In this document: positions 1-6,648 of the stretch, piece after piece
Position numbering within the stretch: position 1 is the stretch's first letter
Layout: every line of letters begins with the position of its first letter
Assembly: GCA_964408735.1 (NCBI GenBank)
Contig: CAYPAX010000119.1
Location: 1 to 13,008 of the forward strand
Length of the DNA: 13,008 nucleotides
From: UBA7887 sp964408735
GTDB taxonomy: Bacteria; Pseudomonadota; Alphaproteobacteria; UBA7887
Direction: 5' to 3'
Made by a program: the position numbers and the translations under genes
Notes under the pieces: generated by a model
Databases searched by the model: none
What the model saw: only the letters and a program-made list of their open reading frames with translations
What the model was told of the DNA's origin: nothing

Positions 1-953
1 TGCACCAGGCCTTCGACGCCCGGCTCCAGCTCCACGAAGGCGCCATAGTCGGTGATGTTGGTGACGCGGCCCTTGAACTTGGTACCGATCGGGTATTTGA
101 GATCGACGCCCTCCCAGGGATCGGCCTCGAGCTGCTTCATGCCAAGGCTGATACGTTGGGTCTCCACATTGAACCGGATGACCTGCACCTTGAGGGTCTG
201 GCCGATGCTCAACACCTCGCTCGGGTGGTTGATGCGGCGCCAGGCGATATCCGTGACATGCAGCAGGCCATCGACCTCGCCGAGATCGACGAAGGCGCCG
301 TAGTCGGTGATGTTCTTGACCACGCCTTCGAGCACCTGGCCTTCCTTGAGGCTGGCGACAAGCTCGGCCCGGGCTTCGGCGCGGGTCTCCTCCATCACGG
401 CGCGGCGCGAGACCACGATATTGCCGCGGCGGCGGTCCATCTTGAGTATCTGGAAAGGCTGCTTGGTGTTGAGCAACGGCGTGATATCGCGCACCGGGCG
501 CACGTCCACCTGACTGCCCGGCAGGAAGGCGACGGCGCCGCCGAGATCGACCGTGAAGCCGCCCTTGACGCGGCCGAAGATGACGCCTTCTGTGCGCTCG
601 CTCTCGTTGAAAGCCTTTTCCAGCACTACCCAGGCTTCCTCGCGGCGGGCGCGCTCGCGGCTCAAGACCGCCTCGCCGCGCCGGTTTTCCATACGATCGA
701 GGAAGACCTCGACCGTATCGCCGATATTGATCTGGATCTCGCCTGTCGGCGTCGAGAATTCCTTCAGAGCCACGCGGCCTTCGGCCTTGAGGCCGACATC
801 GATGACCGCCATGTCATTGTCGATGGCAATCACGGTACCTGCGACCACGGTGCCCTCGAGCTTTCCGGCCTGGCCAAGAGACTCCTGCAGGAGTGCCTCG
901 AAATTCTCATCCGTCACCGGGGCATCGCCCTCGGTGCTGCCGACATCGCTCAT
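1..953 (-). CDS. rpsA: 30S ribosomal protein S1 (partial, N-terminal 317 residues)
   Basis: S1 is the large multidomain RNA-binding ribosomal protein that helps the 30S subunit capture and unfold mRNA. The reverse strand reads open from an ATG at 953-951 to the window edge, so the C-terminal part is missing. Repeated OB-fold S1 domains are visible: domain 1 at about residues 33-100, domain 2 at about 121-185, domain 3 at about 206-275 with the typical KNITDYGAFVDLG, and the start of domain 4 from about 291 with TNITDYGAFVELE. Bacterial S1 of this type usually has six domains and about 550-570 residues, so roughly 45% is outside the window. The start is supported by GAGG 8 bases upstream. This Shine-Dalgarno overlaps the TGA of cmk, 10 bases away, so the two genes are probably co-transcribed and translationally linked. 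Gene order aroA-cmk-rpsA is common in Proteobacteria. Confidence 0.97.
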   Translation of the reverse strand, partial: MSDVGSTEGDAPVTDENFEALLQESLGQAGKLEGTVVAGTVIAIDNDMAVIDVGLKAEGRVALKEFSTPTGEIQINIGDTVEVFLDRMENRRGEAVLSRERARREEAWVVLEKAFNESERTEGVIFGRVKGGFTVDLGGAVAFLPGSQVDVRPVRDITPLLNTKQPFQILKMDRRRGNIVVSRRAVMEETRAEARAELVASLKEGQVLEGVVKNITDYGAFVDLGEVDGLLHVTDIAWRRINHPSEVLSIGQTLKVQVIRFNVETQRISLGMKQLEADPWEGVDLKYPIGTKFKGRVTNITDYGAFVELEPGVEGLV

Positions 954-963
954 ATAAATCGCC

Positions 964-1653
964 TCAACTTCGGTTAGCCGACGGGTCCGCTTGCCCGGCT
1001 CGGCGTTCCGGCGCAGCTCGCTGCTGCCGCGCCAAAACAAGTTTCACCGCTGCCGCAAAGGCGGCATCGGCATCCAAATTCGTCGTATCCAACAGCAGCG
1101 CGTCGGGGGCCTGCACCATGGGAGCCGTATCGCGCGATCCGTCACGCGAATCCCGTTCCTCAAGCTCCCGCAGGACGGCGGCCCTTATACTCTCCGTGCC
1201 ACGCTGTCGCAACTCCTTATGGCGGCGGTCGGCGCGGGCTGCAGCACTGGCGGTAAGAAAGATCTTCGCATCCGCGTCCGGCAACACCACGCTGGCGATG
1301 TCGCGACCGTCCAGAACCGCGCCGGTGGCGTCGCCGGGGGGATGGTTGGCGAAATCCCGCTGGAAGGCCAGCAATGCCGCACGCACGCCGGGCACCGCGG
1401 CGACCAGCGAGGCCGCCGCGCCGACCTCCGGCTGGCGCAGCCGCGGGCTGTCGAGGGCGCTTGCATCCAGGCTTTTCGCCGCGGCCTCGGCCGTGCCCGG
1501 GTCGGCAGGATCGCCGCCCGCATCGAGCACGCGCAAGGCGGTGGCGCGATAAAGGCTGCCGGTGTCGAGATGGGCCAGCCCGAAATGCTCGGCCAGGCGC
1601 CGCGCCAAGGTGCCCTTGCCGGAAGCGGCGGGGCCGTCTATGGCGATGATCAT
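964..1653 (-). CDS. cmk: Cytidylate kinase
   Basis: Phosphorylates CMP and dCMP to the diphosphates with ATP in the cytoplasm (pyrimidine salvage and recycling). The product has 229 residues, the usual size for bacterial CMP kinase. Visible motifs are the P-loop GPAASGKGT (residues 7-15), the LDTGSLYRA substrate segment (29-37), DGRDIA (115-120; the family usually has DGRDIG, so one Gly is Ala here) and the RDSRDGSRDTAPM segment (168-180) that carries conserved Arg and Asp residues. The ATG at 1653 overlaps the TGA of aroA as ATGA, which indicates translational coupling. The same reading frame stays open upstream inside aroA, but starts there would lack the family N-terminus. The extension after about residue 210 is Arg/Ala rich and of low complexity. 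Confidence 0.95.
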   Translation of the reverse strand: MIIAIDGPAASGKGTLARRLAEHFGLAHLDTGSLYRATALRVLDAGGDPADPGTAEAAAKSLDASALDSPRLRQPEVGAAASLVAAVPGVRAALLAFQRDFANHPPGDATGAVLDGRDIASVVLPDADAKIFLTASAAARADRRHKELRQRGTESIRAAVLRELEERDSRDGSRDTAPMVQAPDALLLDTTNLDADAAFAAAVKLVLARQQRAAPERRAGQADPSANRS

Positions 1654-2987
1654 GCCGCGTCCGCCTCCGCGATATCGGCGCCGAGGCCGCGCATCAGCTC
1701 GACAAAGCCGGGAAAGCTTGTGGCGATCATGGTGCCGTCGTCGATGCTGACAGGCTGTTGCGATACCAGCCCCAAGACCAGGAACGCCATGGCGATGCGG
1801 TGATCGCCGTGGCCGACGACACGGCCGCCGCCAGGCGGCGCGCCGCCGCAGCCCCTGATCGTCAGGCTGTCGGCATCGGCCTCGACCGCGACGCCATTGG
1901 CGGCAAGGCCATCGGCGATCGCCGCCAGGCGGTCGCTTTCCTTGACCCTGAGCTCGGCCAGGCCCTCGAAGCGGCTGGGGCCCTCCGCGCAGGCCGCGGC
2001 GACGGCCAGGATTGGGTATTCGTCGATCATGCGCGGCGCCCGCTCGGCCGGAACCGTGATACCGCGGAGTGGGCCGGCGCTGGCATTGATATCGGCGACC
2101 GTCTCGCCGCAAGCCTCACCGGTCTCCGTAATGGTCAGTTCGGCGCCCATCTCGACCAAGCTTTCGTAGAGACCGGTGCGCAGGGGATTGATGCAGACGC
2201 CGCCGATGTGCAGCCGCGAGCCCGGCACCAGCAGCGCCGCCACCAGCGGGAAGGCCGCCGAGGAGGGATCGCCGGGCACCGTCAGCAGACCGGGCGATAC
2301 CAGCTCGGGCTGGCCGCTGAGGGTAATCCGCCGCCCGCCGCCCGCTTCGGCCTCGCTGCTCACCTCGGCCCCGAACAGGCGCAGCATGCGCTCTGAGTGA
2401 TCGCGGGTCGGCTCGGGCTCGACGATCGTGGTCTGCCCGGCGGCGGAGAGCCCGGCCAGCAGCAGCGCCGACTTGACCTGCGCCGACGGCACCGCCAGGC
2501 GGGTCTCCAGCGCCAGGGGCTCGGCCGCACCCGTTACCGTGATAGGCAGGCGCCCGCCTTCGGCACAGACGAACCGCGCGCCCATGCGCGACAGCGGCTC
2601 GGTGACCCGGGCCATCGGCCGCGAGCGCAAGGACTCGTCGCCGCTCAATACCACCGTCACGGGATGCCCGGCCAGGACGCCGAGCAGGAGACGCGCACCG
2701 GTGCCGCTATTGCCGAGGTCGAGCACCCGGCCGGGCTCGCCGAGCCCGCCGATGCCGACGCCCGCGACGTGCCAACGGCCGTTCTCGTCGCAGGCAGCAG
2801 CCGCGCCCAGGGCCGAGACCGCGGCTGCCGTGGCCAGCGTGTCCTCGGCGCCGAGCAAGCCGTCTATCTCCGTTCGCCCAGCCGTCAGCGCCCCCAGCAA
2901 AAGGGCACGGTGTGAGATGGATTTATCGCCGGGTGCGACAATGTCGCCCGCAAGCGGGCCGGTCGCCTTCGATCGCAGGGGCTGCAC
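1650..2987 (-). CDS. aroA: 3-phosphoshikimate 1-carboxyvinyltransferase (EPSP synthase), class II type
   Basis: Transfers the enolpyruvyl group of PEP to shikimate-3-phosphate, the sixth step of the shikimate pathway. The product has 445 residues. Visible motifs are PGDKSISHRAL (19-29), LGNSGTGARLL (91-101, PEP/glyphosate loop), RPMARVTEPL (123-132), DPSSAAFPLVAALLVPGS (240-257), IDEYPILAVAAA (321-332), LRVKESDRL (346-354) and GDHRIAMAFLVLGL (394-407). The DPSSAAFPLVAALL and IDEYPILAVAAA blocks match class II enzymes such as Agrobacterium CP4. The residue equivalent to CP4 Ala100 (E. coli Gly96) is Gly95 here. The start is GTG: an in-frame TAA lies 12 bases upstream, and AAGG sits 7 bases before the GTG. 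The gene is the first of the aroA-cmk-rpsA operon and is divergent from the zinc-ribbon gene. Confidence 0.96.
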   Translation of the reverse strand: MQPLRSKATGPLAGDIVAPGDKSISHRALLLGALTAGRTEIDGLLGAEDTLATAAAVSALGAAAACDENGRWHVAGVGIGGLGEPGRVLDLGNSGTGARLLLGVLAGHPVTVVLSGDESLRSRPMARVTEPLSRMGARFVCAEGGRLPITVTGAAEPLALETRLAVPSAQVKSALLLAGLSAAGQTTIVEPEPTRDHSERMLRLFGAEVSSEAEAGGGRRITLSGQPELVSPGLLTVPGDPSSAAFPLVAALLVPGSRLHIGGVCINPLRTGLYESLVEMGAELTITETGEACGETVADINASAGPLRGITVPAERAPRMIDEYPILAVAAACAEGPSRFEGLAELRVKESDRLAAIADGLAANGVAVEADADSLTIRGCGGAPPGGGRVVGHGDHRIAMAFLVLGLVSQQPVSIDDGTMIATSFPGFVELMRGLGADIAEADAA

Positions 2988-3067
2988 GCTAGAGCCTTAT
3001 CTGAAATGGGGTGCCTCGTTGCGCGAGCCCTAGCACATGCGAGAGCTGGCGGGTAGGCGATTTTGCT

Positions 3068-3096
3068 TTGACAGGCGCCCGGCGATCATGGCAAAG
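3068..3096 (+). promoter_or_regulatory. Candidate sigma70-type promoter for the zinc-ribbon gene
   Basis: A perfect TTGACA lies at 3068-3073 in the divergent intergenic region, about 70 bases before the GTG of the zinc-ribbon gene. The expected -10 position at 3090-3096 reads GGCAAAG, a poor match to TATAAT. Alphaproteobacterial promoters often have a strong -35 and a weak -10, so this is plausible but not proven. No comparably good promoter was seen for aroA on the other strand. Confidence 0.4.
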
Positions 3097-3145
3097 GCGA
3101 CATCCGACCGCGCCATGGAGTGGCGCGCAGAAAGAGGAATGCACG

Positions 3146-3469
3146 GTGGCCAAAAAAGACCTGGGTACCAAACACCTTTGCGCCAGCTGTGGCGCCAAGT
3201 TTTACGACCTCGGAAAACAGCCCCCCACCTGCCCCAAGTGCGAGACGGTGGCTGAGGTCGTGGTCAAGCCACGACCGACGACGCGGGCAGCGCCGAAGCC
3301 GGCCAAGGCACCACCGCCCAAGAAACCGGATGTGGTGGAGGAGGTCGAAGCCGAGGCCGAGACCGACGATGAGGCCGATGAGGCCCCTCTGGTCACCGGC
3401 GATGCCGATCTCGACGCCGACAAGGACGATGTCAACGCGGTGGTCGGAGACAAGGACCGCGAGGACTAG
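3146..3469 (+). CDS. FYDLN-acid / TIGR02300 family zinc-ribbon protein
   Basis: Small protein of 107 residues, function unknown, of the alphaproteobacterial family with an N-terminal zinc ribbon and an acidic tail. Two CxxC pairs are visible (Cys12/Cys15 and Cys29/Cys32) and flank the signature FYDLG (19-23; the family name motif is FYDLN, so Asn is Gly here). A Pro/Lys/Ala linker follows (about 42-60), then a strongly acidic low-complexity tail (about 61-107). The GTG at 3146 is chosen because GAGG lies 8 bases upstream and the product then begins AKKDLGTKHLC, the usual family N-terminus. The frame is open further upstream, but that part has no family similarity. The TAG stop lies inside the palindromic repeat at 3466-3525. 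The role cannot be told from sequence; it might be nucleic-acid or RNA-polymerase related, which is inference only. Confidence 0.9.
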   Translation: MAKKDLGTKHLCASCGAKFYDLGKQPPTCPKCETVAEVVVKPRPTTRAAPKPAKAPPPKKPDVVEEVEAEAETDDEADEAPLVTGDADLDADKDDVNAVVGDKDRED

Positions 3470-3525
3470 AGCGATTTGGCAGCCGGCCCATCAAACCGGT
3501 TCCAAAGCCTTCGCAAATGCTCTAG
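3466..3525. repeat. CTAGAGC...GCTCTAG palindromic repeat element (alphaproteobacterial style)
   Basis: Imperfect inverted repeat of about 60 bases. The left arm CTAGAGCGATTTG (3466-3478) pairs with the right arm CAAATGCTCTAG (3514-3525), with one bulged base. The interior contains AAACCGGTTCC, which resembles dispersed intergenic repeats I know from Rhizobiales and relatives. The left arm includes the TAG stop of the zinc-ribbon gene, and TTTCCC follows the right arm. The element could fold as a transcript-end hairpin. Whether it is repeated elsewhere in the genome cannot be seen here. Confidence 0.65.
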
Positions 3526-3580
3526 TTTCCCGGCCGCGGCGGCGCCAGCCCCCCAAGCTCGCGCCCAGGCCGCACCCTAT

Positions 3581-3656
<76 letters not shown>

Positions 3657-3658
3657 GA

Positions 3659-4033
3659 TCAACCCTCTGAAGCCGCTCCGGTTTCAGGGGGTTCTTCTTC
3701 GCCGGGCGGTGCGGCGCAGGCGCGGGTGATGCGATGCAGGCTGTCGTCTCTGGCGCAGGCCTTGACGGCCTCGTGGACGCAACTTTCCAGGGCTGCCGGC
3801 GACACGGTCATCGTCCCATCCATCTCAGCGCCATCATCACCGCCTTGCAGGAACTCGCTTTGTACTTCACTGGGGGCGTCTTGAAACTCGCCGCAGGTCG
3901 CCTCCTCGTCTTGCAACGCGATCAGGAGAAATTTGTCCGAAAGGTCATCGGCGAAAAAATACAGGGAAACCGCGATGCCAATCGGGATCGCGTACAACAT
4001 AGGTTGAGGTCCGCTGAAGGAAACGCATGCCAT
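3659..4033 (-). CDS. Hypothetical membrane-anchored or exported small protein
   Basis: 124 residues, not recognised. It starts with a short polar stretch followed by a hydrophobic segment at about residues 12-28 (MLYAIPIGIAVSLYFFA), which could be a signal anchor. The remainder is acidic with five cysteines (3, 47, 85, 93, 106) and a Glu/Pro/Ala-rich tail. A GAGGG placed about 7 bases before the ATG at 4033 supports the start; an internal ATG at residue 12 is an alternative. It begins 35 bases after the stop of the ligase gene on the same strand, so it may be co-transcribed. The stop TGA is two bases from the tRNA-Ala end, and the last 11 codons are the tRNA terminator hairpin read on the other strand. 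Base composition looks less GC-rich than in the neighbours. It may be lineage-specific, and it may not be expressed. Confidence 0.55.
   Translation of the reverse strand: MACVSFSGPQPMLYAIPIGIAVSLYFFADDLSDKFLLIALQDEEATCGEFQDAPSEVQSEFLQGGDDGAEMDGTMTVSPAALESCVHEAVKACARDDSLHRITRACAAPPGEEEPPETGAASEG
3661..3700 (+). terminator. Rho-independent terminator after tRNA-Ala
   Basis: The arms AACCCTCTGAA (3661-3671) and TTCAGGGGGTT (3683-3693) pair over 11 positions with one T-G wobble, around an 11-base loop, and CTTCTTC follows. It starts five bases after the tRNA CCA. On the minus strand the same bases encode the last codons of the convergent small ORF 3659-4033. Confidence 0.8.
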
Positions 4034-4068
4034 AGCCTACCCTCATACCGTCATGGCACTGATCCGCC

Positions 4069-5313
4069 CTAATCCCAAGTCCGCCGGTCGTCGATGAGCT
4101 TGCCGTCGTCGGGCAGGCTGTCGGGCTTTACGAAAGCCACGTCGCCGCGCAGCTTGCAGATGGCGTTGATCGACTCTGCGATGGCCTGGGAGAGGCGCTC
4201 GCCGCCGTCGCCGGGGAACTCGCAATGCAGCGTCATGCGGTCGCGGTTGTCGGGGTTCTCCAGCACCATGCGCGCGCGCGCGACCTCGGGATGGCGACCG
4301 ATCACCTGGGCCACCTGCATGGGGTGGACGAACATGCCGCGCACCTTGGTGGTCTGGTCGGCACGGCCCATCCAGCCCTTGATGCGTGCGCCGGTGCGCC
4401 CGCAGGCACTTTGCCCTGGCAGGACGGCGGAGAGATCGCCGGTGGCGAAGCGGGTCAGCGGATAGATCGGATTGAGCGCGGTGACCACCACTTCGCCGAC
4501 CTCGCCTTCAGGCACCGGCGTGCTGCCGAGGGGCTCGACGATCTCGACGATGACCCCTTCGTCCATGATCATGCCTTCGGGAATCGGGCTCTCATAGGCG
4601 ATCAGGCCGACATCGGCGGTGCCGTAGGACTGGGTGGTGGCGATGCCGCGCGCCTTGAACTCTTCGCGCACCGACGGTGGCAGGGCTTCACCGCCCACCG
4701 CCGCCTTGGTGATGCTGGAGACGTCGTGGCCCGCCGCCTCGGCCTTCTCCAGCAGAATGCGCAGGAAGGACGGCGTGCCGACATAGGCGTTGGGCCGCAA
4801 GCCGGCCAGTGCCTGCACCTGCTGCTCGGTGTTGCCGACCCCGCCCGGAACCACGGCACAGCCGCAGGCCTTGGCGCCCATCTCCATCATGTGGCCCGCC
4901 GGGGTCAGGTGGTAGGCGAAGGTGTTGTAGGCGATATCGCCGGCCCGGTAGCCGGCGGCGAACATGGCCCGACCCATGCGCCAGTAATCGCCCTCGCGCA
5001 TGCCGGGCTCGTAGATCGGCCCCGGCGAGCAGAAGATCCAGTCGAGCTCGCCGGGCGGCACCGTGGTCAGGCCGCCGAGCGGCGGCTCGGCCGATTGCCG
5101 CTCCGTGAGTGCCGATTTGCGCACCACCGGCAACTGGGCCAGCGCCTCGCGCGTGGTGATGTCGGCAGGATCGACGCCCGCGTGCAGGGCCGCCCAGCCC
5201 GGGCTCGCCGCCTTGGCCGCCGCTAGCTGCTCGCGCAGGGCCGCGAACTGCGCAGTCTCGCGCGCTTGCGGATCGCGGGTCTCCAGATCGTCGTAGAATT
5301 CGCCGGCAGCCAT
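4069..5313 (-). CDS. PaaK-like (phenylacetate-CoA ligase family) AMP-binding protein
   Basis: 414 residues, the size of PaaK-type adenylate-forming enzymes, which activate a carboxylic acid as acyl-AMP and transfer it to CoA. Visible are SYGTADVG (229-236, the YGTxE-like A5 motif), LTRFATGDLS (286-295, TGD of A7), GRADQTTKVRGMFVHP (316-331, A8 hinge) and a terminal DDGKLIDDRR (402-411) whose Lys405 is at the place of the catalytic A10 lysine. The usual P-loop SSGTTGxPT is absent. The corresponding place (about 94-104) reads FCSPGPIYEPG, without Thr residues. The substrate cannot be read from sequence. An aromatic acid would fit the box genes 1.3 kb away, but the ligase is on the opposite strand and behind dcd, and known benzoate-CoA ligases are larger (about 520 residues). 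The start ATG at 5313 has AGGGGGG upstream. dcd ends 53 bases before it, so both are probably in one transcript. Confidence 0.85.
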   Translation of the reverse strand: MAAGEFYDDLETRDPQARETAQFAALREQLAAAKAASPGWAALHAGVDPADITTREALAQLPVVRKSALTERQSAEPPLGGLTTVPPGELDWIFCSPGPIYEPGMREGDYWRMGRAMFAAGYRAGDIAYNTFAYHLTPAGHMMEMGAKACGCAVVPGGVGNTEQQVQALAGLRPNAYVGTPSFLRILLEKAEAAGHDVSSITKAAVGGEALPPSVREEFKARGIATTQSYGTADVGLIAYESPIPEGMIMDEGVIVEIVEPLGSTPVPEGEVGEVVVTALNPIYPLTRFATGDLSAVLPGQSACGRTGARIKGWMGRADQTTKVRGMFVHPMQVAQVIGRHPEVARARMVLENPDNRDRMTLHCEFPGDGGERLSQAIAESINAICKLRGDVAFVKPDSLPDDGKLIDDRRTWD

Positions 5314-5366
5314 GCTCGCCCCCCTGTGGTCGCTGCGCGCTAGCTAAGCCCCAGGGCGGGGCAGGG

Positions 5367-6503
5367 TCAAGCCCAGGGCCGGAAATGCTTGCCGAGCTTG
5401 AGGCCCTGGCCCTGATACGAGGAGCCGAGATCGGCGCCGTAGACGCGGTCGGGGGTGCCGGCGAGGCGCTCGTAGCGCAGCCAGCCGATGGTCTGGCCGT
5501 GTTCGAGCACGAAGGGCACGTCGTGGGAGCGCACCTCCAGCACCGCCTTCGAGCCCGGCCCCTCGCCCCAGCCGAAGCCGGGGTCGAAAAAGCCCGCATA
5601 GTGGACGCGGAACTCGCCCACCATGGTGTCGTAGGCGACCATCTCGGCGGCATGATCGGGGGGCACGCGCACGCGTTCGCGCGTGGCCAGAATATGAAAG
5701 TCGTCCGGGTCGAGCACGATGCCGCCCCCCTTGTGCGGGCGGATGGGCTCCCAGAACTCGGCCGCGTCATAGGCGCCGACGCGGTCGAGGTCGATGACGT
5801 CGGTGTGCTTGCGGGCGCGGTAGCCGACCACGCCGCCCGCCTCGCCATCGAGGTCGAGGGTGACGCCGATCAGGTCGTCCTGGATGATGGCATGCTCGGC
5901 CGGCGTATCGACCAACCCGGCATCGCGATTGAGCTGCGCCAAGGCGCCGCCGCGCACCGTCGGCCGGCCGCGGCGCATGCGCAGCTGGCAAAGCCGGGAG
6001 CCCTCGCGCACCTTGATCGAAAACGTACGCGGCGCGATTTCGGCGAACAGTGGCCCTTCATAGCCCTTCGGCACGCGGTCGAAGGCGACGCCACCATCGG
6101 CGATAACGCGGGTGAAGACGTCGAGCCGGCCGATCGAGCTTTTGGGGTTGGCGAAAGCGTCGATGCGGCTCGGCAACGCCAAGCGCTCCTGCAACGGCAC
6201 CACATAGACGCAGCCTTTTTCCAGCACCGCGCCGTCGGCGAGGTCGATCTCGTGCATGCCGTACCGCGCGAGCTTCTCCAGCACCGCCGTGCCGGGTCCG
6301 GGCAGGAAGCTGGCACGAATGCGATAGGCGACCGCACCCAGCCTGAGGTCGAGGCTGCTCGGCTGCAACTGCTCGGGCTCCATGTCGCGAACGGCGGAGA
6401 TTTCGCCTGCACGCACGGCGGCAGCCAGCCCCTGATAAGGCAGGATTCCCGTGGCGCGCGCGTCGCTGTCGCTATCGCTCTGCGCAGCCGTCTCTTCGCT
6501 CAT
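5367..6503 (-). CDS. dcd: 2'-deoxycytidine 5'-triphosphate deaminase, two-domain form
   Basis: Deaminates dCTP to dUTP, feeding dTMP synthesis through dUMP. The 378 residues are about twice the length of E. coli Dcd (193) and correspond to the fused tandem DCD/dUTPase-fold form known in Alphaproteobacteria. The first domain has QPSSLDLRLG (47-56), NPKSSIGRLDVFTRVI (119-134) and VREGSRLCQLRM (166-177). The second has AGFFDPGFGWGEG (303-315) and AVLEVRSHDVPFVLEHGQTI (320-339). The frame is open to 6599, but the ATG at 6503 is chosen: GGAGAGG lies upstream with suitable spacing, and the extra N-terminus is not conserved in appearance. The first 17 residues are Ser/Asp-rich and probably disordered. 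It is divergent from boxC with 145 bases between. It was not recognised whether the enzyme also hydrolyses dUTP, as some bifunctional relatives do. Confidence 0.9.
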   Translation of the reverse strand: MSEETAAQSDSDSDARATGILPYQGLAAAVRAGEISAVRDMEPEQLQPSSLDLRLGAVAYRIRASFLPGPGTAVLEKLARYGMHEIDLADGAVLEKGCVYVVPLQERLALPSRIDAFANPKSSIGRLDVFTRVIADGGVAFDRVPKGYEGPLFAEIAPRTFSIKVREGSRLCQLRMRRGRPTVRGGALAQLNRDAGLVDTPAEHAIIQDDLIGVTLDLDGEAGGVVGYRARKHTDVIDLDRVGAYDAAEFWEPIRPHKGGGIVLDPDDFHILATRERVRVPPDHAAEMVAYDTMVGEFRVHYAGFFDPGFGWGEGPGSKAVLEVRSHDVPFVLEHGQTIGWLRYERLAGTPDRVYGADLGSSYQGQGLKLGKHFRPWA

Positions 6504-6580
6504 GCTGGCACCTCTCCCCGACGCGCGGAGACTAGAGCCATATCGGGCAGGAAGGAAGCGCTTTGGAGCCGGCTCTGCGC

Positions 6581-6608
6581 TTGACTCCATGGACCGCAAG
6601 GGTACTCT
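6581..6608 (+). promoter_or_regulatory. Candidate promoter for boxCB
   Basis: TTGACT at 6581-6586, a 16-base spacer, and TACTCT at 6603-6608 (four of six -10 positions) lie about 40 bases before the boxC start in the dcd-boxC divergent region. The dyad at 6610-6635 begins just after the -10, where a repressor would block initiation. This comes from reading the sequence only. Confidence 0.45.
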
Positions 6609-6609
6609 T

Positions 6610-6635
6610 TCGGTAAAACAGTACTAAAATACCGA
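6610..6635. promoter_or_regulatory. Candidate operator (26-bp dyad) upstream of boxC
   Basis: TCGGTA (6610-6615) and TACCGA (6630-6635) form perfect outer arms. The self-complementary AGTACT (6620-6625) has the same centre, between 6622 and 6623. The pattern is TCGGTA-N4-AGTACT-N4-TACCGA. Its place between the -10 and the boxC Shine-Dalgarno fits a dimeric repressor. The regulator is not in the window, and the pattern does not look like the TGCA-type repeats I associate with BoxR. Confidence 0.45.
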
Positions 6636-6648
6636 TTTGCGAGGGACG

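Noticed and set aside
156..977. Plus-strand open frame opposite rpsA
   Set aside because: Shadow of rpsA; composition rich in Ala, Asp and His with no motif.
5341..5366. GC hairpin (GCCCC...GGGGC) between dcd and the ligase as a terminator
   Set aside because: Stem of only five pairs and no T run in the direction of transcription; short same-strand spacing favours read-through.
4688..5848. Minus-strand open frame overlapping the end of dcd and the start of the ligase
   Set aside because: Arg/Ala/Pro-rich translation in an out-of-frame position across two recognised genes.
5385..6584. Plus-strand open frame (399 codons) opposite dcd
   Set aside because: Shadow of the two-domain dCTP deaminase, whose motifs in the other strand are clear.
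6637..6648. TTG start for boxC four codons upstream
   Set aside because: GAGGG lies after this TTG and directly before the ATG at 6649; the TTG has no ribosome binding site.
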